Shown: in pieces, positions 48,605 through 56,719 of the stretch | Layout of the letters: each line of letters starts with the position of its first letter | Numbering within the stretch: the stretch's first letter is position 1 | Assembly: GCF_012273655.1 (NCBI RefSeq) | Contig: NZ_JAAWWP010000028.1 | Location: 1 to 63,905, forward strand | Length of the DNA stretch: 63,905 bases | From: Streptomyces physcomitrii | Lineage (GTDB): Bacteria > Actinomycetota > Actinomycetes > Streptomycetales > Streptomycetaceae | Reading direction: 5' to 3' | Translations under genes and position numbers: made by a program | The notes under the pieces: generated by a model | Databases searched by the model: none | The model's input: the letters and a program-made list of their open reading frames with translations, nothing else | What the model was told of the DNA's origin: nothing

Positions 48605-51256
48605 TCAGCCGGGGATGACCTCGGCGATCTGCGGGGCCGCGCCGCCCGCCCGCCAGCGGAGGCGTACGGCGTCGGCGCCGCCCTTGACGTCCAGGCGGTC
48701 GAACGGCCGGGCCACCTCGCCCACCGGGCGCCAGCCCTCCTCGCCGTGCACCTCGACGGTGGCCGCGACCGCGTGCCCCTCGGGCTGGAGCACGGTGAGC
48801 GAGGTCAGCTCGCGGGCGGACTCCAGGGTGACGGTGAGCGATTCGTCCGCCTCGGGGGCGCGGGCGGCGCGGTAGAGGGTGCCCGGGTCCCCGTCGGCGG
48901 CCGAGGCGAGGCTGCTGCCCTCCGCGGCGGCGGGCCCGCCGGTGACCTCCGCGACCCGGCCGCTGATCCCGAACTCCCTTACGGCGAGCCAGTTCTCCTG
49001 GGCCGCGCTCGCCCGGGCCCGCAGATAGCGCGCCTCGGTGCCCTCGGGCGCCGTGACGGTGACCTCCTCGCGGCCGGTGAAGGCCTCCAGCTCCTTCCAG
49101 TCCTTGCCGTCGGCGGAATACTCCAGGACGCCCTTGTGGAGGTAGTCCTCCGGGCTGCCGGGGGTGCCCATCGCCAGGGTGACGGTGCCCAGCTCCCGGA
49201 CGGACCGCAGGTCGAGCGTGACCGCGTCGCCGGGCCCGGGGGCGCCGTCGCTCCAGTAGTACGTCAGGTCGTCGCCGTCGGTCATCCGGGCCGGGGCGTT
49301 GCTCTGATGGGTGCCGAGGTCGGAGCCCGCCTTCGGGCGGCCGGGGACCCCGAGCAGCCGGTCGAAGGCGGCGGTGGCCTCGTCGGCGAAGGTGTCGGCC
49401 ACGCCCTCGGCGACCAGGGCCCGCACCTTCCGCCCGTCGAGCACGTCCACGGTGAACGAGGAGGCGTGGGCGAGGAGTCGGGGCAGTTTCTGGCGCAGCT
49501 TCCAGGCCCGTGCCGTCTCGCCGGAGCGGGCGGCGGTGAGCATGTCGAGGGCGGTGCGGTCGGCGGCGGCCCAGGCCTCGGCGGCGTCCAGCCAGGGGGC
49601 CGCGTCGTCCAGGAAGCCCTGCTCGGGCAGGTGGGCACGCAGGACCGCGGGCGCCCTGCCGAAGGCCGCGAGGTCCCGGTCCAGCCGGGCCGCGTCCCCG
49701 TCCCGCCAGAACTTCTCGACGGAGGCGGCGAGTCGGGGCGCCGGCCGCGGGTCGAGGGCGGACTCGTGACTGGCGTCGGCGAACCACTCCAGGGCGTCGG
49801 CGGTGCGCCCCTCGCCCCCGGCCAGTTCCCGCAGCGCGGACTTCCAGGAGGCGGCGGGGTCGTAGGCGCGGTCGTTCCAGGTGTAGTCGGCGACCGTGTG
49901 CAGGGCGAGCTTCGAGGCGTAGGGCTGCACCATCGGGTTGGCCGTGATCCCGGCCAGCTGCTCGGCGAGCCCGGCCTCACGGCCGGTGAAGGGGCCGAGC
50001 AGCAGGCGCCCCGGCACATAGTCGTTCACCGGGTAGTTGTCCCAGGTGAGGATCGGGTGCCCGAAGACCGAGCGGGCCTGCTTCGCCTCCGCGACGCTCA
50101 TCGTGGGGGCGACGACGCCCACCCCGGTCCACTCGACCAGGACGTCCTTGTCGAGCTGCTCACGCAGCGCCTTCTTGTACGGGGTCTCCTTGACGTCGTA
50201 GTACTCGGTGGGAACCATCTGGAGCGGCTCGGCGCCCTCGTGCGCGGCGATGAAGTCCTTGTTCACCCGGTTCAGGAGATGGGCCTGGGCGGCACCGGCC
50301 GCGCCGCCGCCGGTGCCCCAACGCTCCTCGTCCGCAGGGCAGTTCCAGTCCGTGTAGCTGATGTCGTCCAGCGGCACCGCGAAGGTACGCACCCCGATGT
50401 CCCACAGCGTCCGGAACTTGTCCGTCAGCGCCTCGGCGTCGGCGTCCGAGCTGTAGCAGACGGAGAGTCCGGGCGAGAGGGCGTAGGTGAACTCGACGTG
50501 CCGCTCCCGGGCGCGGTCCACCAGCTCCTTGATACGGGCGAGTTGGTCGGCGGGGTAGGGCTCGCGCCACTTCTCGCGCAGATAGGGGTCGTCCTTCGGC
50601 GAGTACACGTAGATGTTCATCTTGTGCGCGCCGTAGAAGTCGAGTTGGTCGAGCCGGGCCTCGTGCGACCAGGGGAAGCCGTAGAAGCCCTCGATGACGC
50701 CCCGGATCGGGGTCGCCGGCCAGTCGCGGACCTCCAGTCCGCGCAGCTTCCGGCCCGGGTGCGATCCGCCGTCGAGGACCTGCTTCAGGGACTGGGCGGC
50801 GTAGTACGTACCGGTCGCGTCGACCCCGGACAGGACGATGCGCCCGGCGCCGATGCCGAGGACGTGGCCTCCCTCCGGCAGCCCTGAGGGACCGTCAAGT
50901 CCCAGTGCCCGCAGGGCGGTTGCCGAGGCCTGCTGCTCGGTGGGGCCGCCCACCCAGACGGTGAGACGGCCGGAGCGCGGCCCGTCGGCGCGGACGATCC
51001 GGCGGACTCCGGCGTCCTTGAGCGCCCGCTCGGTGACCTGGACGGCCGCCCGGTCGCTCCGCTCGCCCGCGACGAGGGTGACGGCCCCGGTGAGGGTGAC
51101 CGAGTCCGCGCGGACGGTGGCGGACTGCGGGGCCGGGGTGATCGGCGGAGGGCTGCCGGGCGGGGGCGCGGCCCCGGCGGACGGGGCGCCGAGCGAGAGC
51201 GCCAGCAGGGCGGTCACGGCACCGAGCACAACCGAGCGGGACAGACGTCGTCGCAC
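48605..51256 (-). CDS. Secreted GH84 beta-N-acetylglucosaminidase
   Basis: 883 aa with a Sec signal peptide (RRRLSRSVVLGAVTALLALS...AGAAPP). A GH20b-like N-domain precedes the GH84 barrel: RGVIEGFYGFPWSHEARLDQ, NIYVYSPKDDPYLREKWREP and the catalytic aspartate pair Asp297-Asp298 in VPLDDIS. WDNYPVNDYVPGRLLLGPF completes the barrel. A helical region and a C-terminal discoidin/CBM32-like module (about 700-880) follow. It removes terminal beta-GlcNAc from glycans, like NagJ. GTG 51256 with GGAGGACGAAA upstream. Divergent from a snapalysin-like protease gene, 322 bp away. Confidence 0.92.
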   Translation of the reverse strand: MRRRLSRSVVLGAVTALLALSLGAPSAGAAPPPGSPPPITPAPQSATVRADSVTLTGAVTLVAGERSDRAAVQVTERALKDAGVRRIVRADGPRSGRLTVWVGGPTEQQASATALRALGLDGPSGLPEGGHVLGIGAGRIVLSGVDATGTYYAAQSLKQVLDGGSHPGRKLRGLEVRDWPATPIRGVIEGFYGFPWSHEARLDQLDFYGAHKMNIYVYSPKDDPYLREKWREPYPADQLARIKELVDRARERHVEFTYALSPGLSVCYSSDADAEALTDKFRTLWDIGVRTFAVPLDDISYTDWNCPADEERWGTGGGAAGAAQAHLLNRVNKDFIAAHEGAEPLQMVPTEYYDVKETPYKKALREQLDKDVLVEWTGVGVVAPTMSVAEAKQARSVFGHPILTWDNYPVNDYVPGRLLLGPFTGREAGLAEQLAGITANPMVQPYASKLALHTVADYTWNDRAYDPAASWKSALRELAGGEGRTADALEWFADASHESALDPRPAPRLAASVEKFWRDGDAARLDRDLAAFGRAPAVLRAHLPEQGFLDDAAPWLDAAEAWAAADRTALDMLTAARSGETARAWKLRQKLPRLLAHASSFTVDVLDGRKVRALVAEGVADTFADEATAAFDRLLGVPGRPKAGSDLGTHQSNAPARMTDGDDLTYYWSDGAPGPGDAVTLDLRSVRELGTVTLAMGTPGSPEDYLHKGVLEYSADGKDWKELEAFTGREEVTVTAPEGTEARYLRARASAAQENWLAVREFGISGRVAEVTGGPAAAEGSSLASAADGDPGTLYRAARAPEADESLTVTLESARELTSLTVLQPEGHAVAATVEVHGEEGWRPVGEVARPFDRLDVKGGADAVRLRWRAGGAAPQIAEVIPG

Positions 51257-51578
51257 TTTCGTCCTCCACAGAACCCATCAAGTACCAGCAGGACCGGCGG
51301 ACTTCGACCCCTCTCCATGCACAGAGGTGCACGGTTCGGGCCGGGAACGCGCAGCTTGGAACATAGGCCTGGACCAGAGCGGCGCACAACCGCACGGACC
51401 GAATCCACCCCCGCCCCGCTTGGCGCATACTCCGCGCGCGGCAGATTCGCGCGGCCCAAGTCCCGTGCGGGAATGGCGCGTTGCCGTCTCCCCGGCCACG
51501 GCTGACGGGCCAAGACTGCTGGACGACGGTGAACCGAACGGCGGCCGGTGCACCCGGCGCCGAGGCGAGGAGGACCAG
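51257..51578. other. 322-bp divergent intergenic region of GH84 and snapalysin genes
   Basis: Contains a 14-bp palindrome TGCACAGAGGTGCA (51318-51331), a possible operator. No DasR (dre) site was recognised, despite the GH84 gene. No gene. Confidence 0.45.
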
Positions 51579-52109
51579 ATGAACCGCACCCGCACCGCAC
51601 GCCCCGGGCCCCGGATCCGCGCCCGCCGGACCGCGGCCGCCGCACTGGGCCTCGCGCTGGCCGCGCTCTCGGCCGGGACCGCGAGCGCCGAGCAGCAGAC
51701 CGGACAAGGGACCGGGCAGTCCGTACGTACCGTGGTGCTCACCTACAACGACGACCTGGCGCCGAGCCTCGACGCGAAGATCGCCCAGAGCACCAGCATC
51801 TGGAACTCGGCAGTGGAAGCGGTGCAGTTGAAGGAGGTCGACGGCGCCGCCGACTTCAGCTACGTCGAGACCGACGGCAGCGCCCACACCGACACCGACG
51901 GGCACGGCCAGGGCCAGGTCTTCCTGCCCGTCGGTGCTCCGCTGCGCGTGGTCACCCACGAGACGGGGCACATCCTGGGCCTGCCGGACCATTTCTCCGG
52001 CCCGTGCAGCGAGTTGATGTCCGGAGGCGGACCGGGCCCCGCCTGCACCAACGCGGTACCGAACGCGAGCGAGGCCGCCCAGGTCGACCTCCTGTGGGCG
52101 AACGGCTGA
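51579..52109 (+). CDS. Snapalysin-like (M7) secreted zinc protease
   Basis: 176 aa. A Sec signal (RTAAAALGLALAALSAGTAS) leads to a small metzincin domain with HETGHILGLPD (127-137): His127, His131 and Asp137 are the M7 zinc ligands, and Glu128 the base. Cys pairs CSELM and PACTNAV suggest a disulfide. Snapalysins are the smallest secreted zinc proteases and are made by streptomycetes. Normally a LysR regulator gene lies divergent; here the divergent gene is GH84 instead. ATG 51579 after GAGGAGGACCAG. Confidence 0.9.
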   Translation: MNRTRTARPGPRIRARRTAAAALGLALAALSAGTASAEQQTGQGTGQSVRTVVLTYNDDLAPSLDAKIAQSTSIWNSAVEAVQLKEVDGAADFSYVETDGSAHTDTDGHGQGQVFLPVGAPLRVVTHETGHILGLPDHFSGPCSELMSGGGPGPACTNAVPNASEAAQVDLLWANG

Positions 52110-52128
52110 CCGGCCGGGGCGGGCGCGG

Positions 52129-52881
52129 TCAGCGGCCGAAGAGCTCGAAGGCGACCGCGGGCCGTCCGCCGAAGCGCGGGGCGAGGGATTCGGCGAAGCC
52201 GGTGAGGAAGGAGCGGCAGTAGCTCTCCGGGTCCTCCTCGGTCAACACCTCGATATAGGTGCGGTGTTCGAGCAGGGAGCGCACCCCGCGCTCCAGGCCC
52301 TCGGTGGCGTCCACGGCGTGCGTCGGGGCGTCGGTCCCGGCGACGGCCACCCAGCGCACCCCGTCCCAGGGTTCGAGTCCGGCCTCGCGCAGCTCCGGGA
52401 AGATCCACCGGTTGCCCGCGTCGGCCACCGCGTCGAGCGCGGCCCGGCCGACCGCCACATGGTCGGGGGTGTTCCAGACGGTGCCGCCCCAGGTGTCCCG
52501 GTGGTTGAGGGTGACCACCAGCTGGGGCCGGTGGCGGCGGATCGCGGCGGCGATGTCCCGGCGCAGCGCGATGCCGTACTCGACCACCCCGTCCCGGTGG
52601 TCGAGGAACTCCACCGCCGAGACCCCGACCACGGCGGCGCTCGCCCGCTGCTCGCGTTCGCGCAGCGGGCCGCAGACGGCGGGGTCGAGGGTGTCGATGC
52701 CCGCCTCGCCCCGGGTCGCCAGGAGATAGGAGACCTCCTTGCCCGCGTCGGTCCAGGTGGCGACGGCGGCCGCGCAGCCGTACTCCAGGTCGTCGGGGTG
52801 GGCGACGACGGCGAGCGCCCGCTGCCAGTCCTCGGGCAGCGGAGTGAGCGGGGACTGCGGGGCCTCGGGCGAATCGGTCAT
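52129..52881 (-). CDS. PIG-L family deacetylase
   Basis: 250 aa. The motif AVVAHPDDLEYG (AHPDD at 27-31) and the downstream His region VTLNHRDTWGGTVWNTPDH are those of zinc-dependent LmbE/PIG-L deacetylases, which remove acetyl groups from GlcNAc-like substrates. Related streptomycete enzymes include MshB (mycothiol) and MCA; this one is not close enough to assign. Divergent from the ABC ATPase by 88 bp, convergent with the protease gene. Confidence 0.87.
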   Translation of the reverse strand: MTDSPEAPQSPLTPLPEDWQRALAVVAHPDDLEYGCAAAVATWTDAGKEVSYLLATRGEAGIDTLDPAVCGPLREREQRASAAVVGVSAVEFLDHRDGVVEYGIALRRDIAAAIRRHRPQLVVTLNHRDTWGGTVWNTPDHVAVGRAALDAVADAGNRWIFPELREAGLEPWDGVRWVAVAGTDAPTHAVDATEGLERGVRSLLEHRTYIEVLTEEDPESYCRSFLTGFAESLAPRFGGRPAVAFELFGR

Positions 52882-52969
52882 GGTCCGAGGGTAGGCATCC
52901 GGCGGTGGTCGGCCACTCGTGGGGCGCTCCCGCCGGGCGGGGGCGGGGCTGCGCCCTTAGCGTGAGTGG

Positions 52970-54133
52970 ATGATCCGGTTCGAAGAGGTCGGCAAGCGGT
53001 ATCCGGACGGCACGGTCGCCGTGGCGGGGCTGAGCTTCGAGGTCGGCGAGGGCGAACTCGTCACCCTGGTGGGCCCGTCGGGCTGCGGCAAGACCACGAC
53101 CATGATGATGGTCAACCGGCTCATCGAACCGACTTCGGGGCGGATCCTCGTCGACGGCGAGGACATCGCCTCCGTCGATCCGGTCCGGCTGCGCCGCCGT
53201 ATCGGCTATGTCATCCAGCAGGTCGGCCTCTTCCCGCACCGCACCGTGCTCGACAACACCGCGACGGTGCCCGCCCTGCTCGGCTGGAAGAAGGCGCGGG
53301 CCCGCGCGCGGGCCCGGGAACTCCTCGACCTGGTGGGGCTCGACCCCGAGGTCTACGGGCCCCGCTATCCGGCCCAGCTCTCCGGCGGCCAGCGGCAGCG
53401 GGTGGGCGTGGCGCGGGCGCTGGCCGCCGATCCGCCGGTGCTGCTGATGGACGAGCCCTTCGGCGCCGTGGACCCGGTGGTGCGCGAGCAGTTGCAGGAG
53501 GAGTTCCTGCGGATGCAGTCGGCGGTGCGCAAGACGGTGCTCCTGGTCACCCACGACATCGAGGAGGCCGTCCGGCTCGGCGACCGGATCGCGGTCTACG
53601 GCGAGGGGCGCATCGAGCAGTACGACACCCCGGGGGCGGTGCTCGGCACCCCCGCCAACGACTATGTGGCCTCCTTCGTCGGCGCGGACCGCGGGCTCAA
53701 GCGGCTCTCGGTGACCGCCATCGAACCCAGCGACCTCGAACAGCCCCCGGTGGCCCGCCTCGACGAGTCCGCCGCCCGGGCCGCGGACCGGCTGCGCGAG
53801 GAGGGCGGCCGCTGGGCCGTCGTCCTGGACTCGGACGGCGATCTGCACGGCTGGATCGGCATCGACGAGGCCGCCCGCGCGGGCGAGGGCAGCCGGGTGG
53901 CCGATCTGGCGCACCGGATGGGGGCCTGGCTGCCGGTGGGCGCCCCGCTGAAGCAGGCGTTCAGCGTGATGCTCCAGCACGACGCGGGCTGGGTCGCGGT
54001 CCTGGACGGCGCCCGCTTCCTCGGTGTGCTCACCCCGGTCAAGCTGCACGAGGCGCTGCGCCGCTCGGTGGACGCGGAGGCCAGGGGCGTCGCCCGCGAG
54101 GACGTGCGCTTCGACTCGGTGGCCGAGGCCTGA
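52970..54133 (+). CDS. Quaternary-amine/glycine-betaine ABC transporter ATP-binding protein with CBS domains
   Basis: 387 aa. Walker A GPSGCGKTT (35-43), signature LSGGQRQRV, Walker B LLMDEPFGAVDP and the H-loop VTHDIEEAVRLGD are intact. Residues about 255-370 form a tandem CBS pair (WAVVLDSDGDLHGWIGIDEA, LKQAFSVMLQHDAGWVAVLD), as in OpuCA/OpuAA, where CBS domains sense ionic strength or c-di-AMP. It energises uptake of compatible solutes. Oddly, its binding-protein and permease genes are encoded on the opposite strand and converge on it. Confidence 0.92.
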   Translation: MIRFEEVGKRYPDGTVAVAGLSFEVGEGELVTLVGPSGCGKTTTMMMVNRLIEPTSGRILVDGEDIASVDPVRLRRRIGYVIQQVGLFPHRTVLDNTATVPALLGWKKARARARARELLDLVGLDPEVYGPRYPAQLSGGQRQRVGVARALAADPPVLLMDEPFGAVDPVVREQLQEEFLRMQSAVRKTVLLVTHDIEEAVRLGDRIAVYGEGRIEQYDTPGAVLGTPANDYVASFVGADRGLKRLSVTAIEPSDLEQPPVARLDESAARAADRLREEGGRWAVVLDSDGDLHGWIGIDEAARAGEGSRVADLAHRMGAWLPVGAPLKQAFSVMLQHDAGWVAVLDGARFLGVLTPVKLHEALRRSVDAEARGVAREDVRFDSVAEA

Positions 54134-54177
54134 CCAGGCGGCGGGCGACCGCGCCACCGGCCGCACCCGCCCCCGGC

Positions 54178-55134
54178 TCACAGCAGCCCCTTGCGCTCCA
54201 GATACGTACGGGCCACGTCTTCCGGCAGTCGCCGCCAGCTGTCCACCTGCTGGTTGAGCGAGGCCAGGTCGCGGGTGGTCAGCACCCGGCTGAGGGCGTC
54301 GAGCGCCCGGGCGACCCGGGGTCCGCCCGCGCGGGCGCGGTTGACGACCGGGACCACGTAGTCCGCGTTCTGCAGGCGCTTGTCGTCCTTCAGCAGGACG
54401 AGCGAGAACTCGTCGAGGGTGGCGTCGGTCGTGGTGGTCAGCACCAGCTGGTCCTGGCCGCTCTGCACGGCCTTCTTGGCCTGGGTGGTGCCGACGCCCT
54501 TCGGGTCCACGCCGGTCAGCTCGATCCCGTACACCTTCTTCAGGCCCGGCGCGCAGTACGGCCGCTGTACGCACTCGTCGCCTGCGGCGAGGCGGACCTT
54601 CCGCTTCGTACGGCCGAGGTCGCTGAGGGTCTTCAAGCGGTGCTCGCGGGCGAAGGAGGCGCTGACGGCGAAGGCGTTCTGGTCGACGGCGCGGCCGGGG
54701 CGCAGGACGGTGAGTCCGCGCGGGGCGGCGAGCCGGCGCAGGGCCCGCAGGGTGCGGGCGGGGTCCGGGGAGCCGACGGGCTTCGCCTGCGCGCCGTTCT
54801 CCTTGGCGTTGAGCCAGTCGGCGAAGGTGGCCGCGTACTCGGCGACGACGTCGATCTGGCCGGATTCCAGGGCGGGTTCGTACAGCTCGCGGTTGGAGAC
54901 GGTGATCAGGTCGGTCCGGTAGCCGGCCTTCTTCAGGAGCAGCGTGTACATCTGCGCCAGCAGGTCGGACTCGGTGAATCCGGCGGAGCCGACGGTGAGC
55001 CGGTGGCTGTCGCCCGGGGGTGCGGTGACCGCGTTCTGGTTCTCCAGGCTCGGCCCCGTGGAGCAGCCGGTGAGGGCGAGCAGGGCCCCGGCGAGGGCGG
55101 CCCGGCGCCGTCGCCGGGCGGGGCGGCGCGGCAT
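54178..55134 (-). CDS. Glycine-betaine/quaternary-amine ABC transporter substrate-binding lipoprotein
   Basis: 318 aa. A lipoprotein signal with lipobox LTGC (Cys24), then the OpuAC fold: VGSAGFTESDLLAQMYTLLL, YRTDLITVSNRELYEPALES, VVAEYAATFADWLNAK and QLVLTTTTDATLDEFSLVLL. It captures the solute outside the membrane. It starts inside the permease stop (TGATG) and ends 44 bases from the ATPase gene stop on the other strand. The ligand (betaine, carnitine, choline or similar) is inferred. Confidence 0.9.
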   Translation of the reverse strand: MPRRPARRRRRAALAGALLALTGCSTGPSLENQNAVTAPPGDSHRLTVGSAGFTESDLLAQMYTLLLKKAGYRTDLITVSNRELYEPALESGQIDVVAEYAATFADWLNAKENGAQAKPVGSPDPARTLRALRRLAAPRGLTVLRPGRAVDQNAFAVSASFAREHRLKTLSDLGRTKRKVRLAAGDECVQRPYCAPGLKKVYGIELTGVDPKGVGTTQAKKAVQSGQDQLVLTTTTDATLDEFSLVLLKDDKRLQNADYVVPVVNRARAGGPRVARALDALSRVLTTRDLASLNQQVDSWRRLPEDVARTYLERKGLL

Positions 55135-55808
55135 CAGGGCCTCCCCTGCCGGGCGCGGCCGGGCCCGAGGCGTTCGGCGAGTGCGAAGAGCCCCTCGACC
55201 AGCAGCGCGAAGACGGCGACCAGGAAGGCCCCGGCGACCACCTGCGGGGTGCTGGCCAGATTGAACCCGGCGGTGATGATCCGGCCGAGTCCCCCGCCGC
55301 CCGCGAGCGCGGCGATGGTGGCGGTGGCGACGAGCTGGACCGCGGCGAGCCGGACCCCGGCGAGGATCATCGGCAGCGCCAGCGGGGCCTCCACCCGCCG
55401 CAGCAGCTGCCCGCCGGTCATGCCCATCCCCCGGGCGGCCTGGACGACGCCGCGGTCCACCTCGCGCATGCCGACGTAGGCGTTGGTCAGCAGCGGCGGC
55501 ACGGCGAAGAGGACCAGGGCGACCACGGTGGGGCCCTCCCCGTAGCGGCCGAGCGGGGTCAGGAGCAGCAGGACCAGGACGGCGAAGGTGGGCACCGCCC
55601 GGCCGATGTTGGAGATGTTGACCGCGAGCGCCCCGCCCCGGCCGAGGTGGCCGAGGACCAGCGCCACCGGCAGCGCGATCAGGCAGCTGATCAGCAGGCA
55701 GACCAGGGTCAGCAGGAAGTGTTCGAGCAGCCGCTGCCCGATGCCCTCGGACCCGGACCAGTGCGCGGAGTCGGCGAGCCAGTCCCAGGCCTCGCCCAGG
55801 GTGTTCAC
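55134..55808 (-). CDS. Quaternary-amine ABC transporter permease
   Basis: 224 aa, GTG start. Five or so hydrophobic helices and the permease EAA loop VVQAARGMGMTGGQLLRRVE. Its translation is coupled to the binding-protein gene downstream. It pairs with the permease at 55891, the two making up the channel. Confidence 0.88.
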   Translation of the reverse strand: MNTLGEAWDWLADSAHWSGSEGIGQRLLEHFLLTLVCLLISCLIALPVALVLGHLGRGGALAVNISNIGRAVPTFAVLVLLLLTPLGRYGEGPTVVALVLFAVPPLLTNAYVGMREVDRGVVQAARGMGMTGGQLLRRVEAPLALPMILAGVRLAAVQLVATATIAALAGGGGLGRIITAGFNLASTPQVVAGAFLVAVFALLVEGLFALAERLGPGRARQGRP

Positions 55809-55890
55809 CGGCGCTCCGCCGGGCCGTGCCGGCGCGGTCCCGAGCGGTGGTCGGGCGGTGCGGTGCCGCGGAGGCGCCCCGGGCCCCGGC

Positions 55891-56568
55891 TCATGAGCGG
55901 GCCGCCCTGGTCCAGGGGGTGAGCAGCCACTGCACGCCGAGCAGCAGCAGATCGGCGGCGACGGCGATCAGCACGCACAGCACCGAGGCGGTGAGGACCT
56001 GCGCCTTGAAGTAGGTGTTCATCCCGGAGTAGATGAGGTTGCCGAGCCCGCCGAAGCCGACGATCGCCCCGACGGTGACCAGCGAGACCGCCGAGACCGC
56101 GGCGATGCGCAGCCCGGCCATCGCGGCGGGCAGCGCGAGCGGCAGTTCCACGGTGAGCAGCAGCCGGACGGGGCCGTAGCCCATGCCGCGGGCGGCCTCC
56201 CGGGTCTCCTCGGGCACCGCCTTCAGCCCGGCGAGGATGTTGCGGACCAGCAGGGTGAGCGAGTACAGCACGAGACCGGCGACCACCAGGGCGGCGGAGA
56301 GCCCGTACACCGGCAGCAGCAGCGAGAACATCGCGAGCGAGGGGATCGTGTAGAGGACCGTGGTCAGCGCGAGGACCGGTCCCGCGGCGAGCCGCCAGCG
56401 CCGGGCGAGCACGGCCAGCGGCAGCGCCAGGACCAGGGCGATGAGCACGGCGAGCGAGGTCAGTTCCAGGTGCTGGAGTACGGCGTCCGACAGGACCTGG
56501 CGGCGGGTGCTGAGGTAGGCGCCGCAGATCCACTCGTTGCGCGCGAGGCAGTCGTCGGGGGCCTTCAT
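55891..56568 (-). CDS. Quaternary-amine ABC transporter permease (second)
   Basis: 225 aa. Hydrophobic segments and the EAA loop ETREAARGMGYGPVRLLLTV are clear. The start is ATG 56568; the in-frame region upstream is not conserved-looking. It is upstream of the other permease by 82 bp and begins the minus-strand operon permease, permease, binding protein. Divergent from the PP2C gene by about 150 bp. Confidence 0.86.
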   Translation of the reverse strand: MKAPDDCLARNEWICGAYLSTRRQVLSDAVLQHLELTSLAVLIALVLALPLAVLARRWRLAAGPVLALTTVLYTIPSLAMFSLLLPVYGLSAALVVAGLVLYSLTLLVRNILAGLKAVPEETREAARGMGYGPVRLLLTVELPLALPAAMAGLRIAAVSAVSLVTVGAIVGFGGLGNLIYSGMNTYFKAQVLTASVLCVLIAVAADLLLLGVQWLLTPWTRAARS

Positions 56569-56719
56569 CCGTTCATTGCAGCCCGCCCCGGGGCCGCACG
56601 GCCTGTTGGGCTCGGCCGTACGGGGAGCCGGGGGACGGGCCGGGGTGCCGGGAGGGCAGAGCGCGTTTGCGCCGCCGGGGGCGGGGGCGGAGGCTTGGTC
56701 ACCGAGGGTGTGATGCGCA

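Noticed and set aside
51860..54574. 904-codon minus-strand frame over the ABC ATPase
   Set aside because: It runs antisense across several real genes; the Walker and CBS motifs are on the plus strand.
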